This document shows positions 46,524 through 58,560 of a stretch of DNA of 64,000 bases, piece after piece. Under the pieces are notes generated by a model. The model did not search any database. It was not told where the DNA came from and saw only the letters and a program-made list of their open reading frames with translations. Source of the stretch: Stictocephala bisonia (lineage: Eukaryota; Arthropoda; Insecta; Hemiptera; Membracidae); assembly GCA_035578905.1 (NCBI GenBank), contig JAQJVL010000302.1:332472-396471 (forward strand), read 5' to 3'. The position numbers were made by a program, and so were the translations under genes. Position 1 is the first letter of the stretch, and each line of letters starts with the position of its first letter.

Positions 46524-47662
46524 TAGTCGGCGCAAAAGTTAGTGGCGGCTGAGCAATTAGGACGGTTCAGGGCGGCAAGGCATTGTTGTCCCTACCCCTC
46601 ATTAGCCTCCACTTGACCGCTCCGTGTTTTGGCAATGAGTCATAATCAATGTGCAGTCGGTAAAATTTTTTCTGTGTGACAAATATTGTAATAATAACGT
46701 CATTTTGGTAAATCTGCATCAAATTACAATAAAAACAAGCCTAAACAAGGTGTAATTGTGTAAATATTCATAATTACAGTTATTTGAAAAGCTTTATATG
46801 TTTTCATTTCATTCCGTCCTATTATAGATAGTTATTTTAAATCAACAGACATTATAATTGTAGTACAAATTTAGTCTTTAAAGTTTAGGATGCTACGGTG
46901 TAAATACCTAGGTAGTGGGTTGAGATGACTTTATATTCCACTGAACTCCAGTCATTTTAGATCAAAATTTGCCAATTAACTTAAAACATTACTAATACCT
47001 TGAGACTTGGTAGAGATGTTCGATATAGGTATAGGAATAATCTACCTAAACGTCCTTGTATAAAGCCATTGTGCTATGGCCACCATCTTGGATAATGGCA
47101 CCTATAAACTAGTTTTTCACCATTTTATATCCCTTTTAATTTAAAACAAAGTTTACTTGAATTATTATTTTTATACCGCAACTAGTCGGGTTTTTAATTT
47201 TCTAACAAAGAGTGGGATTCTTTGGTTTAGTTTGAAATAAAAATCACGTTTCTGAATTAAACATACATTTAGAGTTATTAAAGCATATGTATCCTAGTAG
47301 TAATCGTTTTCCTTTTTTTTCTTTTTTAGAGTGGAAAATCAATTTGTACCCAATAACAGCGGTTTGTGAGTCATCTGAACCCAAGCCTAACTGGGTCAAA
47401 TCTAAATTATCATTATTGACACAATTACATCGTGGTTAAGTTTGTTTTTCTTGTAATTTAATGTTGATTACAAAAATGACGTTATTATTTCAATATTTGA
47501 CATAGAGAACAAAATTGTACCGACCGCACATTGAGGCAATAAGGTGACTCATTGCCAAAACACGGAGCGGTCAAGTGGAGGCTAATGAGGGGTAGGGATA
47601 ACAATGCCTCGCCGCCCCGACTGTCCTAATTGCTCAGTTGCCACCAGCTTTTGCGCCGACTA
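46524..47662. mobile_element. Long-TIR MITE, 1.14 kb, TA target
   Basis: Inverted arms of about 150 bases: left TAGTCGGCGCAAAAGTTAGT and reverse-complemented right TAGTCGGCGCAAAAGCTGGT. Both continue through TGAGCAATTAGGAC, CCTACCCCTCATTAGCC, TCCACTTGACCGCTCCG and TGTTTTGGCAATGAGTCA with few differences. TA flanks each end (46522-46523, 47663-47664). Interior about 850 bases, non-coding. The TA duplication points to Tc1/mariner-type mobilisation; a foldback origin is possible. Confidence 0.85.
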
Positions 47663-47664
47663 TA

Positions 47665-48169
47665 GTCCTGGTGTACTGTAAAATGTTTTGCAAAGATGGA
47701 TGGTGATTTGGATATATATCTCTCTGTCAACTTCAGTCTTCTGTAGGCGCATCAACTTATTTTCAACCAACTGATATTAGGATTAATAGTCGTGAAATCT
47801 ATAAAAGTTGACTTAAATAGGTGTGTGTAATTAAAGACTGCTCTGGTCAAATAAAGTAATTTTTCATTTCATTTCCTTCACTTTTTCATAAAGTTAAATT
47901 TATTGATATACAGTCACAATATGAACAATCAGCGAGGTTATGACTATTAATTCTCCTATTACACCCAACCAATAAAAAAATAAAAATACTATCATGTCAG
48001 AACTACGTAAAATAACCATACTTAGCAGATTTAATAGTCAAATAACATTTAATAAACCGTATTTATTTTATTGATAAATAAGGTAAAATAGTAAAATCAT
48101 AATTCAATAGGTAGGCTATGTAAAAAAACAAACAAAATTGAAAAAGGAAGGAAAAATTAACCTTATGAT
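47665..48169. other. Intergenic; possible LINE 3' tail
   Basis: At about 47840-47875 CAAATAAAGTAATTTTTCAT, then TTCATTTCC, looks like the 3' tail of a LINE such as the one at 22685. Otherwise nothing recognised. Confidence 0.35.
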
Positions 48170-48930
48170 GATTACCCATCATTACAATTACATTATCATA
48201 AGTCTACACTCAATCTCTCTAGGCCCGTAACAGGTCTCTTACATACGCCCAAAAACGACCAACCCAACAATGCGAATGATTTGTCACATATCAACAAAGT
48301 TCCATGAATATGAACTGGAAACATATTGCTACATGTCAAGTTTTTCTGGAAATGACCTCGGAGATGAAAGAAAGTGCTCAGACAGATAGGTAGGAGAATG
48401 GTTTGTTATTTAAAATAATAATGCAGTATAGTGGGTATACTGAGCTGACGGAGATATTTAACTTTATACGAAAAAGATCATTACAGATGGAGGTTACATG
48501 TTCTTATATATCCATGATTGAAAATAAAGTGAATACAATAATTTTGGGCAAGCTGAAATCTACTTGCAAGCTTAACTATCATGTCATTAACAACAAAGTT
48601 CAATTTGTAAAAGTGAGGAATATTAGAGTTTTTACAAGCATCACGTTTAAGGGCAAATAAACAGCAAATTTTTTAATACAATGAATACAAGAAAAAACTA
48701 TAACCATTATCGTTAGTGTAATCAAATGGATAGTTGTGCTTTTTCATTATCAATCAAAGATTCTTGATTTCGTAAATATATAGAAATTAACTAGGCATAA
48801 GTCTAGGGCAGTTTGTTATATTGTTGTTTCTAAATAGTCTAGTGGAGCCTACGAGTATCATGATGGCTTGGGTTTTGTTATTAACAAGTTTCAATCCATG
48901 TCTGAAAGCCTAATTCACAACAGATCAATA
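48170..48930 (-). pseudogene. LINE RT C-terminal fragment
   Basis: On the minus strand, frames around HGLKLVNNKTQAIMIL (48910-48860, the block after YADD) and VVNDMIVKLACRFQLAQNYC with IHFIFN (about 48595-48510) match the corresponding QLAQNYCIKFIFNN block of the LINE at 5870-8700. Truncated at both ends and full of stops. Confidence 0.65.
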
Positions 48931-49417
48931 TGAATGTTGTTTAATTTATTAACAGTACCTGGCAAGACAGTGACTAAAACAGTAACTGTAAATCTGAATG
49001 TTGACAACATACAGATGAACACTTGAATGGTTAATAGCAGATGTGATACCAGCAATGTAATTAGAGAATAGAAAATTATCAACGCCAGTGCCAGCAGAAT
49101 GGGAACAGGCGAAATGCAGTCCCAGTGCTAACGACAAAATATAACATAGCCAAACATACAACACACGCCAATTACAGCTGGCATCAGCTCACCTGGCACA
49201 GCACTTTAGGTGTGGGTGGGTGGAGGTGAGGCAAAGACTGTTCTGCAAACATTTCCGTTGACTCACGGGGTTGAAGGCAGATGACTAACAGGAGATGGCG
49301 CTGTTATTACTAATCTGGGACATTCCTAAACACTCAGTCAGTCGCTTTGCAAGTGGAGTGTTACAGTAGGTTGTTTTCTAAAGTGTTTTAAATTGTTACT
49401 CTTTCAAGGTTTTGAAA
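48931..49417. other. Flank of the IS630/Tc1-like element
   Basis: No gene. GC content rises near 49150-49370, just before the transposase start; probably the 5' non-coding end of that element, but no terminal repeat was paired. Confidence 0.4.
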
Positions 49418-50714
49418 ATGGCAGAATTTAATTCAAAGGTAAAGTTTTAAATAGTCAAAGTAGGGAGGTAGTATCTAATGTTTATAGATTTATGAGAGAG
49501 GAGTGTAACAGTGGTGTGACAATACCGATGCAGAAGGCGAGAGAGCAGCTGCAACTGGAGTTTCTCTACGGACTATTTCATGGATCAACAAGGAACTAGA
49601 CGCCATAAAAGTAAGTGAAGATGACAACAAATTTTTTTAACACCTAAAAAAAACCAATAAGACACAGAAGCCCGTTACTGGGTTAGACAATTTTGATGAA
49701 TGTGTTGTTCGCCGAGTCGTTTACGATTTTTATAAAACAGAAAGAAGGCTGCCAATGGCAAAACTGTTACAAAATTCTCTAAGAGAAAAACTAAATTTTG
49801 AAGGAAGAGTTTCAAGTTTCCGTAGGATTAAAAAAAAATTAGGGTTTACCTAAAAAAGGACAGAAAATAATCGGAAGATCCTCATTGAAAAGAAATAGAT
49901 TAGGTCAATAAAGAAATTCAGTCAATAAAGAAATTCAGGTCAAAGGGTAGACCTATAGTGTACATGGACGAGAGTTATGTATGTTCGGATCATGTATCAG
50001 GAAAAATGTGGTTGGATGGATCCTCTAATATTTTGCATACACCAGTATCTAAAGGTGAGAGATTGATTATAGTCCAGGCTGGAGAGAAACAAGGGTTTGT
50101 CCCGAACGCTTTGGCTATGTGGAAGGTTGGGACAAAAACCGGAGACTATCATGACAATATGAACAATACAAACTATATTTTATAGGTCACTAATCAGATG
50201 TTACCAAATATACAGCCTAATACAGTAATGGTTATTGATAATGCAAAATATCACAACAAACAAATCGATAAAGTTCCAACCTCCAATAGTAGAAGTAAGA
50301 AATTACTAAGTGACTTGCCGATCATAACATTTCCTACGAACCAACAATGTTAAAACCCTAGTTTTACAAAATGATTCTTGAAAATAAACTGCGATATTTT
50401 AAATATGTATTGGATAGCATATTGGAAAAAGAAGGCCACAGTGTCCTGCATCTTCCTCCTTATCATCCCAATTTAAATCCAATCGAGATGATTTGGGCAG
50501 ACGTTACGTGGCGTCATATAACACAACATTCAAATTGTGTCTTGTACAAAAGCTCTGTGAAGAAAAGTATTCCTCCATTTCTCAAGAAGATTGGAAATCT
50601 AGGTGTAATCATGTAAAAAATATCATGGAACAACAGTACGCTGCAAAAGAGCCAGCCATTGACGAAATTACGGAAAATTGTATAATTAATGTGGGAACGA
50701 TTCCCATCAGATGA
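49418..50714 (+). pseudogene. IS630/Tc1-type DDE transposase, decayed
   Basis: Start MAEFNSK at 49418. After a frameshift: LNSQSREVVSNVYRFMREEC, KARERAAAATGVSLRTISWI (helix-turn-helix) and a second DNA-binding part FRRIKKKLGF (about 49815-49850). Catalytic motifs: IVYMDESYV (D codon 49967-49969), MVIDNAKYHN (D codon 50237-50239) and YHPNLNPIEMIWADV (E codon 50485-50487), with GHSVLHLPPYHP just before. The family's DDE_3-type core is clear. Distance from the second D to the E is about 82 codons rather than 34-41. At least four stops or frameshifts; not functional. No inverted termini recognised. Confidence 0.8.
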
Positions 50715-53439
50715 GGGAACGAGCGAAGAATCCAGCGGTATGTGTGGTGTTGAAGAGTTGTAACAGACCGATAGTGCATTATAGTTTTTTTATTATTGTA
50801 AAGCTATATTATATAATTTGTTTATTACAGTATATTATATTTATATGTTGTATTGTTTTATATTAAGATTTTAGTTGAAAAGTATTGTAAATATGATATG
50901 TACTTTGACTTAACCAAAGCCGAGAGTCTACAATTTGTGATTTATTGTGCATAAATTGAAAGCTTTTAATTTGTTTATTATATTTATATGCTTCATTGTT
51001 TTATATTATGATTTGAACTGAAATGTATTTAAAATTTTATATTCATTTGTTATTTTTATATAAAATCTTTAAGTTTTACACCGTAATCTTTTTTTGTTTC
51101 TTTAAAATATTGTACTTTTTATGATTGTGATTATAATAGTAAATATTGTATATCTTTAAAAAATTAAAAAGCCCAGGACCCACCCGCTATAAATATTGTT
51201 TGAGTGGATCTGTGTTATTAACCAGATCATTCATTCAATATTAAAGCAGCTAATTATAAACCAGTTTGCAGCTTGGTGAGTAAATTCTTCGTTGATTCGG
51301 TCAAAATGATCGTTTTTTTTTTAGAAGATAAGTATGAACATTTTCATACCATTACTGTAGATAAGATGGGTATGCATATTTTCAGATCATTACTGTATAT
51401 TTTATCAAACTAATTTTATGAAAGTAATTTACAAAGTGTAACAAACTACTAACGGATGTAGACATCATTTTTTATAGCATCTACTGAAGCGCCTTCACGG
51501 AGGTATCGAGGACATTTATTTGATGCAATCCGCATGACGGCAGACGATGTTCCTAGGTTAGGCTAGTACATGAATTTTATCGATCGGTCAAGTGCCAGGT
51601 AAGCTGACGCCAGCTGGACAACGTAAAAAAAATTAAATAAAACTTAACTTTCTAACAACGTGAAAAAGATTTAATCTAAGGACATTTTAATGCTAAGCTG
51701 ATTTATAATCAACAAAAGTAAAATGGGTCTGAATGTTTTTAATCATAATTTTACTGCAAAAACAACTACATATTCATGTTTAACATTTAAAAAAGTTAAA
51801 TAAAACATTTATCAAATGTTTTTTAATTTTTTTATAAAAATGAGTTTTTCTGTATTACGGAATCATCTCACCTGATAAATTAACTCATTTTTAAACACTT
51901 TAAAAAAGAAAATTTCCACTGGGGACTTCTATAAGCGACCTGCGGTTGTATATATTAATAAACTTTCATGTACTGGTATCGTTATTCAACAAATAGATAA
52001 ATGGCCTAACATAGCCTGACCATATCCTTTGCAAGAATTTGAAATTTGTGTTAAATTTGAGTGCCTGGCCTCCAGGCAGGCCATTCTTCAAGCATAAATA
52101 TTAAGAAATTCATCTTTAATAGGTAGTAGTTGTTTTATTATATGTTGCAGTGTTGTAACCCAACCACTTAGCACAGAGTGTTTTGGAGATAGGTTCACAT
52201 CATCCATTTAATGGTTGCCATCAATATAGACAGTACTACTATCAATGCAGAAATTACATGCATCAAGATTGAAGGTTGTTTAATAAGAAACAAATAGGCC
52301 TATGAAAAATCCAGTCACACATTATTTTCCTCGTTTATTTTTTTTAACTTTTGGCCATATGTTTTAAAATTTTATTTTAAGGTAGTTGGAAGTGATTTTT
52401 ATATCAATTGGAAGTGAAAAGTACTGAAATTTTTACAAGTTTCAACCGCAAATAAAGTTTACATTTTTATCAAATCAAAATCCTGTTAATTTATTGAAGT
52501 AAGATTTTAGTGCATGGTAAGAAAGAAATGTTTTCTATCAGTTTAATAAACATCAGAATTTTATCTTTTTACAAAAAGTTTCTACCAATATTCTAAAAGA
52601 ACTTTTTCTTGACTTCTTGTTGTAATAAAATTAATTTTTTGGTCAAGTCATAATCCTTATGAAGGCAATAGTTATAAACATTTTACTTGTATAAATGTGA
52701 GTGTATTTATAGATTTTAAATAAAGTTATATTTGTAATAGTTTAGTGGTGTGAAACAGTAAAAGGTCAGTGCCGGGAAAACAGGGCAACATTGCCTTGTT
52801 TCACATCAAGTCGATATGCACTCGCTCTCAAATGGCTGTATACAAAATGTAAACAAAAAGATATTGTTGAAAAATAATAATTTTTTCCAAAGTTATTTTA
52901 TTATTATCAGTTAAATAGGTTTTCAGAATTTTTAAATTTGGTTAAAAGTGAGTTTTTCAAAGTTCCAAACAACCTCTCTAAATAAACTCATTTCTTACCA
53001 CTTTTTTAACAAGAAATCATATTGTCACAAGAACATAGTAATTTTGCATAGTTATCAAATCGCAATAAGTGTCCTAACAAGTTTTTTTGTTAGTTTGTCG
53101 TTTTGTATGACTGGTGCTAAAGAACTGAATTTTGCAGGATGTTCTAACCTAGAAGGTAATATACCAGTTTATTTTGCTCACGAAAAGATAATGTACAAAC
53201 TATTTTAAATAGTAGTTAAACTTATTTCTACTTAATTGTATCATGTAAATTAAGTATTTTATTATGTATTTATATTATACATAATAACATAAATACATTC
53301 AAACCACGCTCAAAGCCGTTGTTTGTGTGTGGAATGGAAAATACATAAGAAATCGATATTATGTATTTAAATTTGATGTTTTTTTTTAATTTTCTCTATT
53401 ACCTTTAAGTTATATTTATAATGAAAACCTAACAATCAC
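50715..53439. other. 2.7 kb AT-rich DNA, no gene
   Basis: No transposase, RT or host exon recognised. Short runs such as GAGTTTTTC...ACTCATTTTT near 51840-51900 and 52950 resemble sequence at 58150-58210, suggesting an unclassified old repeat. An 86-codon open frame at 52948-53208 has no recognisable product. Confidence 0.4.
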
Positions 53440-56400
53440 CTATCATATCCTCACTTATCAACAACCTCAAGATTACAAAAAAATTTTAATCCAGGAATTA
53501 CAATCGTAAAAGATAAAAATGCTATAATTGATTAGTTACAAAAAGACAATAAAGAATTATTGAATGACCTAAAGGTAGTTAAAAAATGAAATATCTAATT
53601 GTTTAACATGTTTTTCTCCAATGCAGTATAAAATACCAGAAAGAAGATCAGCGGATAATATTAAAAAAGCAGATATCTCATATGTGACTTCTAGAAAATC
53701 CCAACACTCAGTTTTTCTCTAAAAATAAATTTTAGCTGCTAGCCGATGAGGAAACTGAAGATTTTTTCAGATCCTTCAAAGTCACAGAATTGTTCACCTG
53801 TGTCAGAATTCACAAATACCAAAACAAAGAAACTCAAACAAGTATCAATAAAAATTGTAAAAAGTGATGACTATCTCTGCTAACTGTTAACCATGGAAGA
53901 AATTTGGTGGCCCAGCTCAGCTCCATTCTGGAAAACACACACAGTTTTTGGACATGTACAAGCAGGTGCTCAGATTGAAAAAATTACCTTAGCTTCAAGA
54001 AACTTTGGTTTAAGACTAAAAAAAAAAGATTGTGTTGTATGGATTGCAGGCACCAACAATGTGTCCTACCATACCTTTAAAGAATCACCTTTGGCAGAGA
54101 AGAATTTATCTTATTTTCTAAAGCATGATGGTAGATCTCTATCCGCACACAAACCTAATCATTTCAACAATCTCTTACAGGTACAACCTGTATGAGGACA
54201 GTTAGGAAAATAATATTATAAAAGAAAGAAATTAAAAGATTAGAAGCCTGGCACACATATCCTCACATGTACATCTGTTGTCTTCCACTCAGCACACTAG
54301 GCATGGACTACACAGTAACAGGAGAAGAAAGCGATTTGTATCAAAATAAATATTTTAAATTCTATCGAAGATAACAGCAACTATCACTCCTCCTTTTGAA
54401 GATACCCAGACTTTGAGCCCTCTTCCAAGACAACAGTCTACACCCAGTTCAACAACTCAGCCCTTTGTCGACAATGTGTCAACCTCAGTCATGGATCGGT
54501 CAGTGAACACTACTATAGTTTCAAATCGAGAACTTTTTCAAATCGATGTAACAGGAAAACCATTATACAACAGCCACCAGAAACTTTAAGAAGTACTCCA
54601 ACAGACCTTGCCGTTGATGAGATGTCACACCCATATCCACAACACTTTCTTTTCACCTACTAGACTCAGACATCTCAAAACCATCATATAGTTAAGTGTT
54701 TAAAGAAGCAATAGATGATCCTTCTCAGTGTAATGATGGAGCCTTGTCAACAGGTCTTGAAACTCAATTCGTTGTAATTTTAACTCTTCTCCGACGATTC
54801 ACTCCAATCCAATCTGAATATAAATAGCCCTCAACATTTAATTACATCTAAAAATGCTAATAACAGTTTAAATTTTTCTAGAGGTGTATAGAAATAACTC
54901 TAGAACAGATAAAACCAAACATTGTTGTACTGACAGAACATAATATGAAAACATTTGAATTAAAAAGATTCAATTCAAATGTTCTGATGGGGGAGTGGCG
55001 ATCCTGTCGGAGGAGGGGTTGAAATCAAAATCTATTACCTTAAGCCAGATTGAAAATTTAACAAAACTTTTTGAATGCTGTGTAGCTAAATATAAGATTA
55101 ATGATTTTTCTTTCGTACTGGCAGGCGTGTACAGATAAACCACAATTAAAAAAAATATGGAGTTTCTAAAAGCAGGTTTGATCAGATGCTTGAGGTGATA
55201 GTTTCTCTTAAAGAACATGAAAATGTCATAATAGCCGGGGATTTCAATACTAATGTTTTAGACTCTAAACCTGAAACAAAATATTTTAAGAACATTATTA
55301 AAAGTCACGGCTTGTTATTTGGTGGACTTCCCCACGAGAGTCACACCAAACAGTTCAACGGCAATAGACAATATTTTGACAATCTTATAACAAATGTATA
55401 TAGAATTGTTACTTCACTTTCCGATCATGATGGTCAGGTATTACAAATAAAGTTATTAAATAATATAAAAAAGGTCAATAAATATTAGTTCGCAGAGTGC
55501 AGAGAATTTTCTGAAAATAACATGAAAGTGTTCAATAGTTTATTAAAAAAGGGAATTAGTTAAATGTATACTATGCCAAAGTAGAAGACAAGTATGTTTT
55601 TCATGGCACTTTCCAACATTATTTTAACACAATTTTTCCCCAAAAAATTAAAAAAAAAGTATTTGAATAAAAATAAGTATAATTGGATTAATGAGGGTCT
55701 GATAGCAGAAGAAAACGATATTGTAAATTCGACAAAACAGGCTAAAAGTAGCGGTAATGATGAACTTATAAAATACTGTAAGTTGTGAAACAAAGAATAT
55801 AAAAATAAATTAACTAGAGTAAAAAAATCTTTGTATGACGATAAAATTAAAAAAACCAGATAATGTCTATAAAGAAACTTGAAAAATATAAACAGGGACA
55901 GACAAATATTCAGACTGATAAGAAGCTCCAATCAGGTTTTAAAAAACACAATTACATCATTAACAAACCAATCCAAATTTCAAAAATAAATATTTTATAA
56001 ATATTACAGATGAAATAATCTAATCAACACCTAAAACAACATTTAGTACAAAATAGAATTAGTAACGAACATCAATGTACATTATCAAAACCACTTAGAT
56101 GTCAACCAGTAACTGAAAGCGAAATTAGAAAAATAATTATCTCTAAAAAATAAGGCATCAAGTGGGCATGATGATGTACTTGTAAAATTAATCAAGTATG
56201 TGGGTGAATCTCTCCTAAAACCATTGGCATAATATTTTTTAATGCTAAAAAACTCTCTCCCAAAACATAACTGAAAAAAACTAGAACAGCTTTAAGTGGG
56301 CCGAACCAACAATTTCAAACACCAAGATTCAGTTTTTCGAGAACAAATGAACAAGAAACCATCAATATTCATTAAAAACAAAGATATCAGCAGGTCAGTA

Positions 56401-57960
56401 TGAGGTTTCCTCCAAGATAATTAAAAAATGCAAACATGAAATCATTATCCCACTGAAAAATATTATAAATAAGTCCCTCACACAAGGAATAGTTCCCAAC
56501 AAACTAAAACTTGCAAAAGTTTACCCTAAATATAAGAGTGGATCAACAAATGAAGCAACAAGCTATCGACCAATATCCCTTATTTCAACTTTATCCCTTA
56601 TTTCACCTCTATCAACAATTTTGAAGAAGCGAGTAGTGTTAACTAGACTTTAACCCTTCGAGAGCTAATTTATATTCGTAACGTAAGCATATATAAAACT
56701 TGCTTGGGTCACTGCTAAATTTTTTACCAATATATAATATTATGCTTCAAAATTAACTGTTATACGCAAAATGAACTAATATTTGGCTGAAATAATTTTG
56801 TCTAAAAATAACACTTGGGTATATACTACACATCATTAGCTCTAAGGGAAATTGTTTTGTACGTTTTTACCCCTCATTAGCTTGTTCTACTAATATCAGT
56901 TGTTAGGTAAGTTTGAAATAAAATACTAATTAGTTGTTAATTCCATTTGATTGTATAATCTAATGACTAAACATCATATTAAAAGTGTATTCAAGCATAT
57001 TTCTCTTTAGTATGATATGCCTTTAAGCAGATTTCTGGATGCAAGTGAGGCTTTTCTTGGCAGGTTTTGCAAAAGTAAACAGAACTAAACTACATAAATA
57101 AAATAAACAGAACAAATCGAATTAAGTCGAAGTAACTCGTGTCTAAGTAAACAAAGTGTGCGGCGCAGAATGCAGTAGACGAAGCACTGGACGCTGGACT
57201 AACGACACAAGTTTTAGTGAGATATTAAGGTCGGAGAGGGTAGGGAAGGGAATGGAAGGGGGAGTCAGAAATAGTATTGGGTGGAGGGTGTAGTATAACA
57301 AATTGCATGTGACCTTGGGAAGCAGGGTGGAAATCAAACAAACTCAAATTACATGACGGGTATTCCCAGCAAAAGCTCGTTGAGCTAAAAACAGTAATAT
57401 ACACACTGCTCGCTCGGAGAAAAATGTTTACGTATATAATCGGCATACGCTCACGAAGGGTTAAACATCTGTCATACCAATAGTCCAATTAATCAAAATC
57501 ATCATAAACAAACTAGAAGAAGGAAAAATTGCCACAAGCATACTCCTAGATTTTAGCGAAGCGTTTGATTCGCTGGGAATTGATGGAAGGGAGTTGGACT
57601 GGTTCTCAAGCTACTTAAATAACAAGGTTGAAATAACCTGCTCATTAAATAACACAAAAGAAAAAGTTAAATCTGAAGAGCTACCAGTAAGCAGAGTTGT
57701 GTCCCAATGCTCAGTGCCAATTATCTACCAGATGCCAAATTATCATTCATACAACACCAGAAACAGAAATAAAATTAACATAACCCAACACAATCTGAAT
57801 TTTATCACAAAAAATCGTATCATATGGGTGCTAAATTCTTGAACCATTTACCATTTGATTTAAAAAACAAATTCACAGAAGTAATTTTAGAGGACTTTTA
57901 AAAGTATCTTTTGCAGAAAATTACTATTTTCTGGACGAATTCTCTTCTAGCTAAGTAAGG
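53440..57960 (+). pseudogene. LINE copy (ORF1 esterase-like, EN, RT), split by MITE
   Basis: ORF1 part at 53893-54195 contains VFGHVQAGAQIEKIT and KDCVVWIAGTNNVSYH, like the esterase-type ORF1 of CR1/L2-like LINEs. Endonuclease: NIVVLTEHNMKTFELKRF (about 54920), NVIIAGDFNTNVLDS (55220), HESHTKQFN and SLSDHDGQVLQIKLL (55416-55460). Linker KYNWINEGLI near 55675. RT blocks KASSGHDDVLVKLIKY (56150), LKLAKVYPKYKSGSTNEAT and SYRPISLIS (56500-56590), then after the inserted MITE ILLDFSEAFDSLG (block A, 57540). A deletion leads directly to the C-terminal NYHSYNTRNRNK (57735). Many frameshifts; dead. Confidence 0.8.
56654..57460. mobile_element. piggyBac-like MITE, 807 bp
   Basis: TTAA flanks both ends (56650-56653, 57461-57464). 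Left end CCCTTCGAGAGC and reverse-complemented right end CCCTTCGTGAGC match at 11 of 12 positions. It separates two RT blocks of the surrounding LINE (PISLIS... and ...FSEAF), so the insertion is proven by the host sequence. No transposase gene. Open frames inside on the minus strand are weak. Confidence 0.82.
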
Positions 57961-58558
57961 AAAAGGTGTTTAAAAAATGCGTTTTTCGAACTGAAAAATA
58001 ATTTTACTACAAAACCAGTTGTATATTTGTGTTCAGCATAAAAAAGCATTAGAAATAAAAAAAAAGGTGTCAAAAAATAACAATTTTTAAAAAAGTTAGT
58101 TTTTTCACAATCAGACAAAAAACTAGTTTTTCGATTTTTCGGTAAAAAACGAGTTTTCCTCGGATGAAATCAAACTCCTCAAGAGATATAAACTCATTTT
58201 TCACTACGAAATTGTATTTTCAGGAGTGGCAGGAAAGTGCATAATTACCAAATTTTTTAAATTTTCATGAAAATCAAAGTTTTTGATTGTACAGAACGAC
58301 CTGAGATTCTGCACAGCAAAATTATCTCCCCTGATAGTCTAGCCCTAACTCGTCTCATTTTTAACTACTTTGAAACAACATATTTGGATTTTTGTGAGTT
58401 CACTTGAAAGTGCATATAGGCTAATTGATTGCCAAAATATGTAAAAAATATAATTTAATTAAGAATGATACTATATCGTGCCACCAGAATTGAAAATTTT
58501 ATCAGCATAGGCCTACTTATTAATCTAAAGGTCTATATATAAATAATTTGTTTACCGG
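57961..58558. other. AT-rich stretch between LINE and GDI
   Basis: Repetitive-looking poly-A/poly-T rich DNA, with no gene. It includes the region downstream of the GDI stop; no clear AATAAA was found on the minus strand and no poly(T) tract marking a retrocopy poly(A) tail next to the stop. Confidence 0.45.
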
Positions 58559-58560
58559 AA

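Noticed and set aside
57143..57488. Two minus-strand open frames of 64 and 87 codons
   Set aside because: They lie inside the piggyBac-like MITE, have no recognisable transposase motif and appear random.
58030..58150. Poly-T/poly-A runs as the tail of a GDI retrocopy
   Set aside because: The runs lie more than 400 bases from the stop, are mixed A and T, and no flanking duplication was found.
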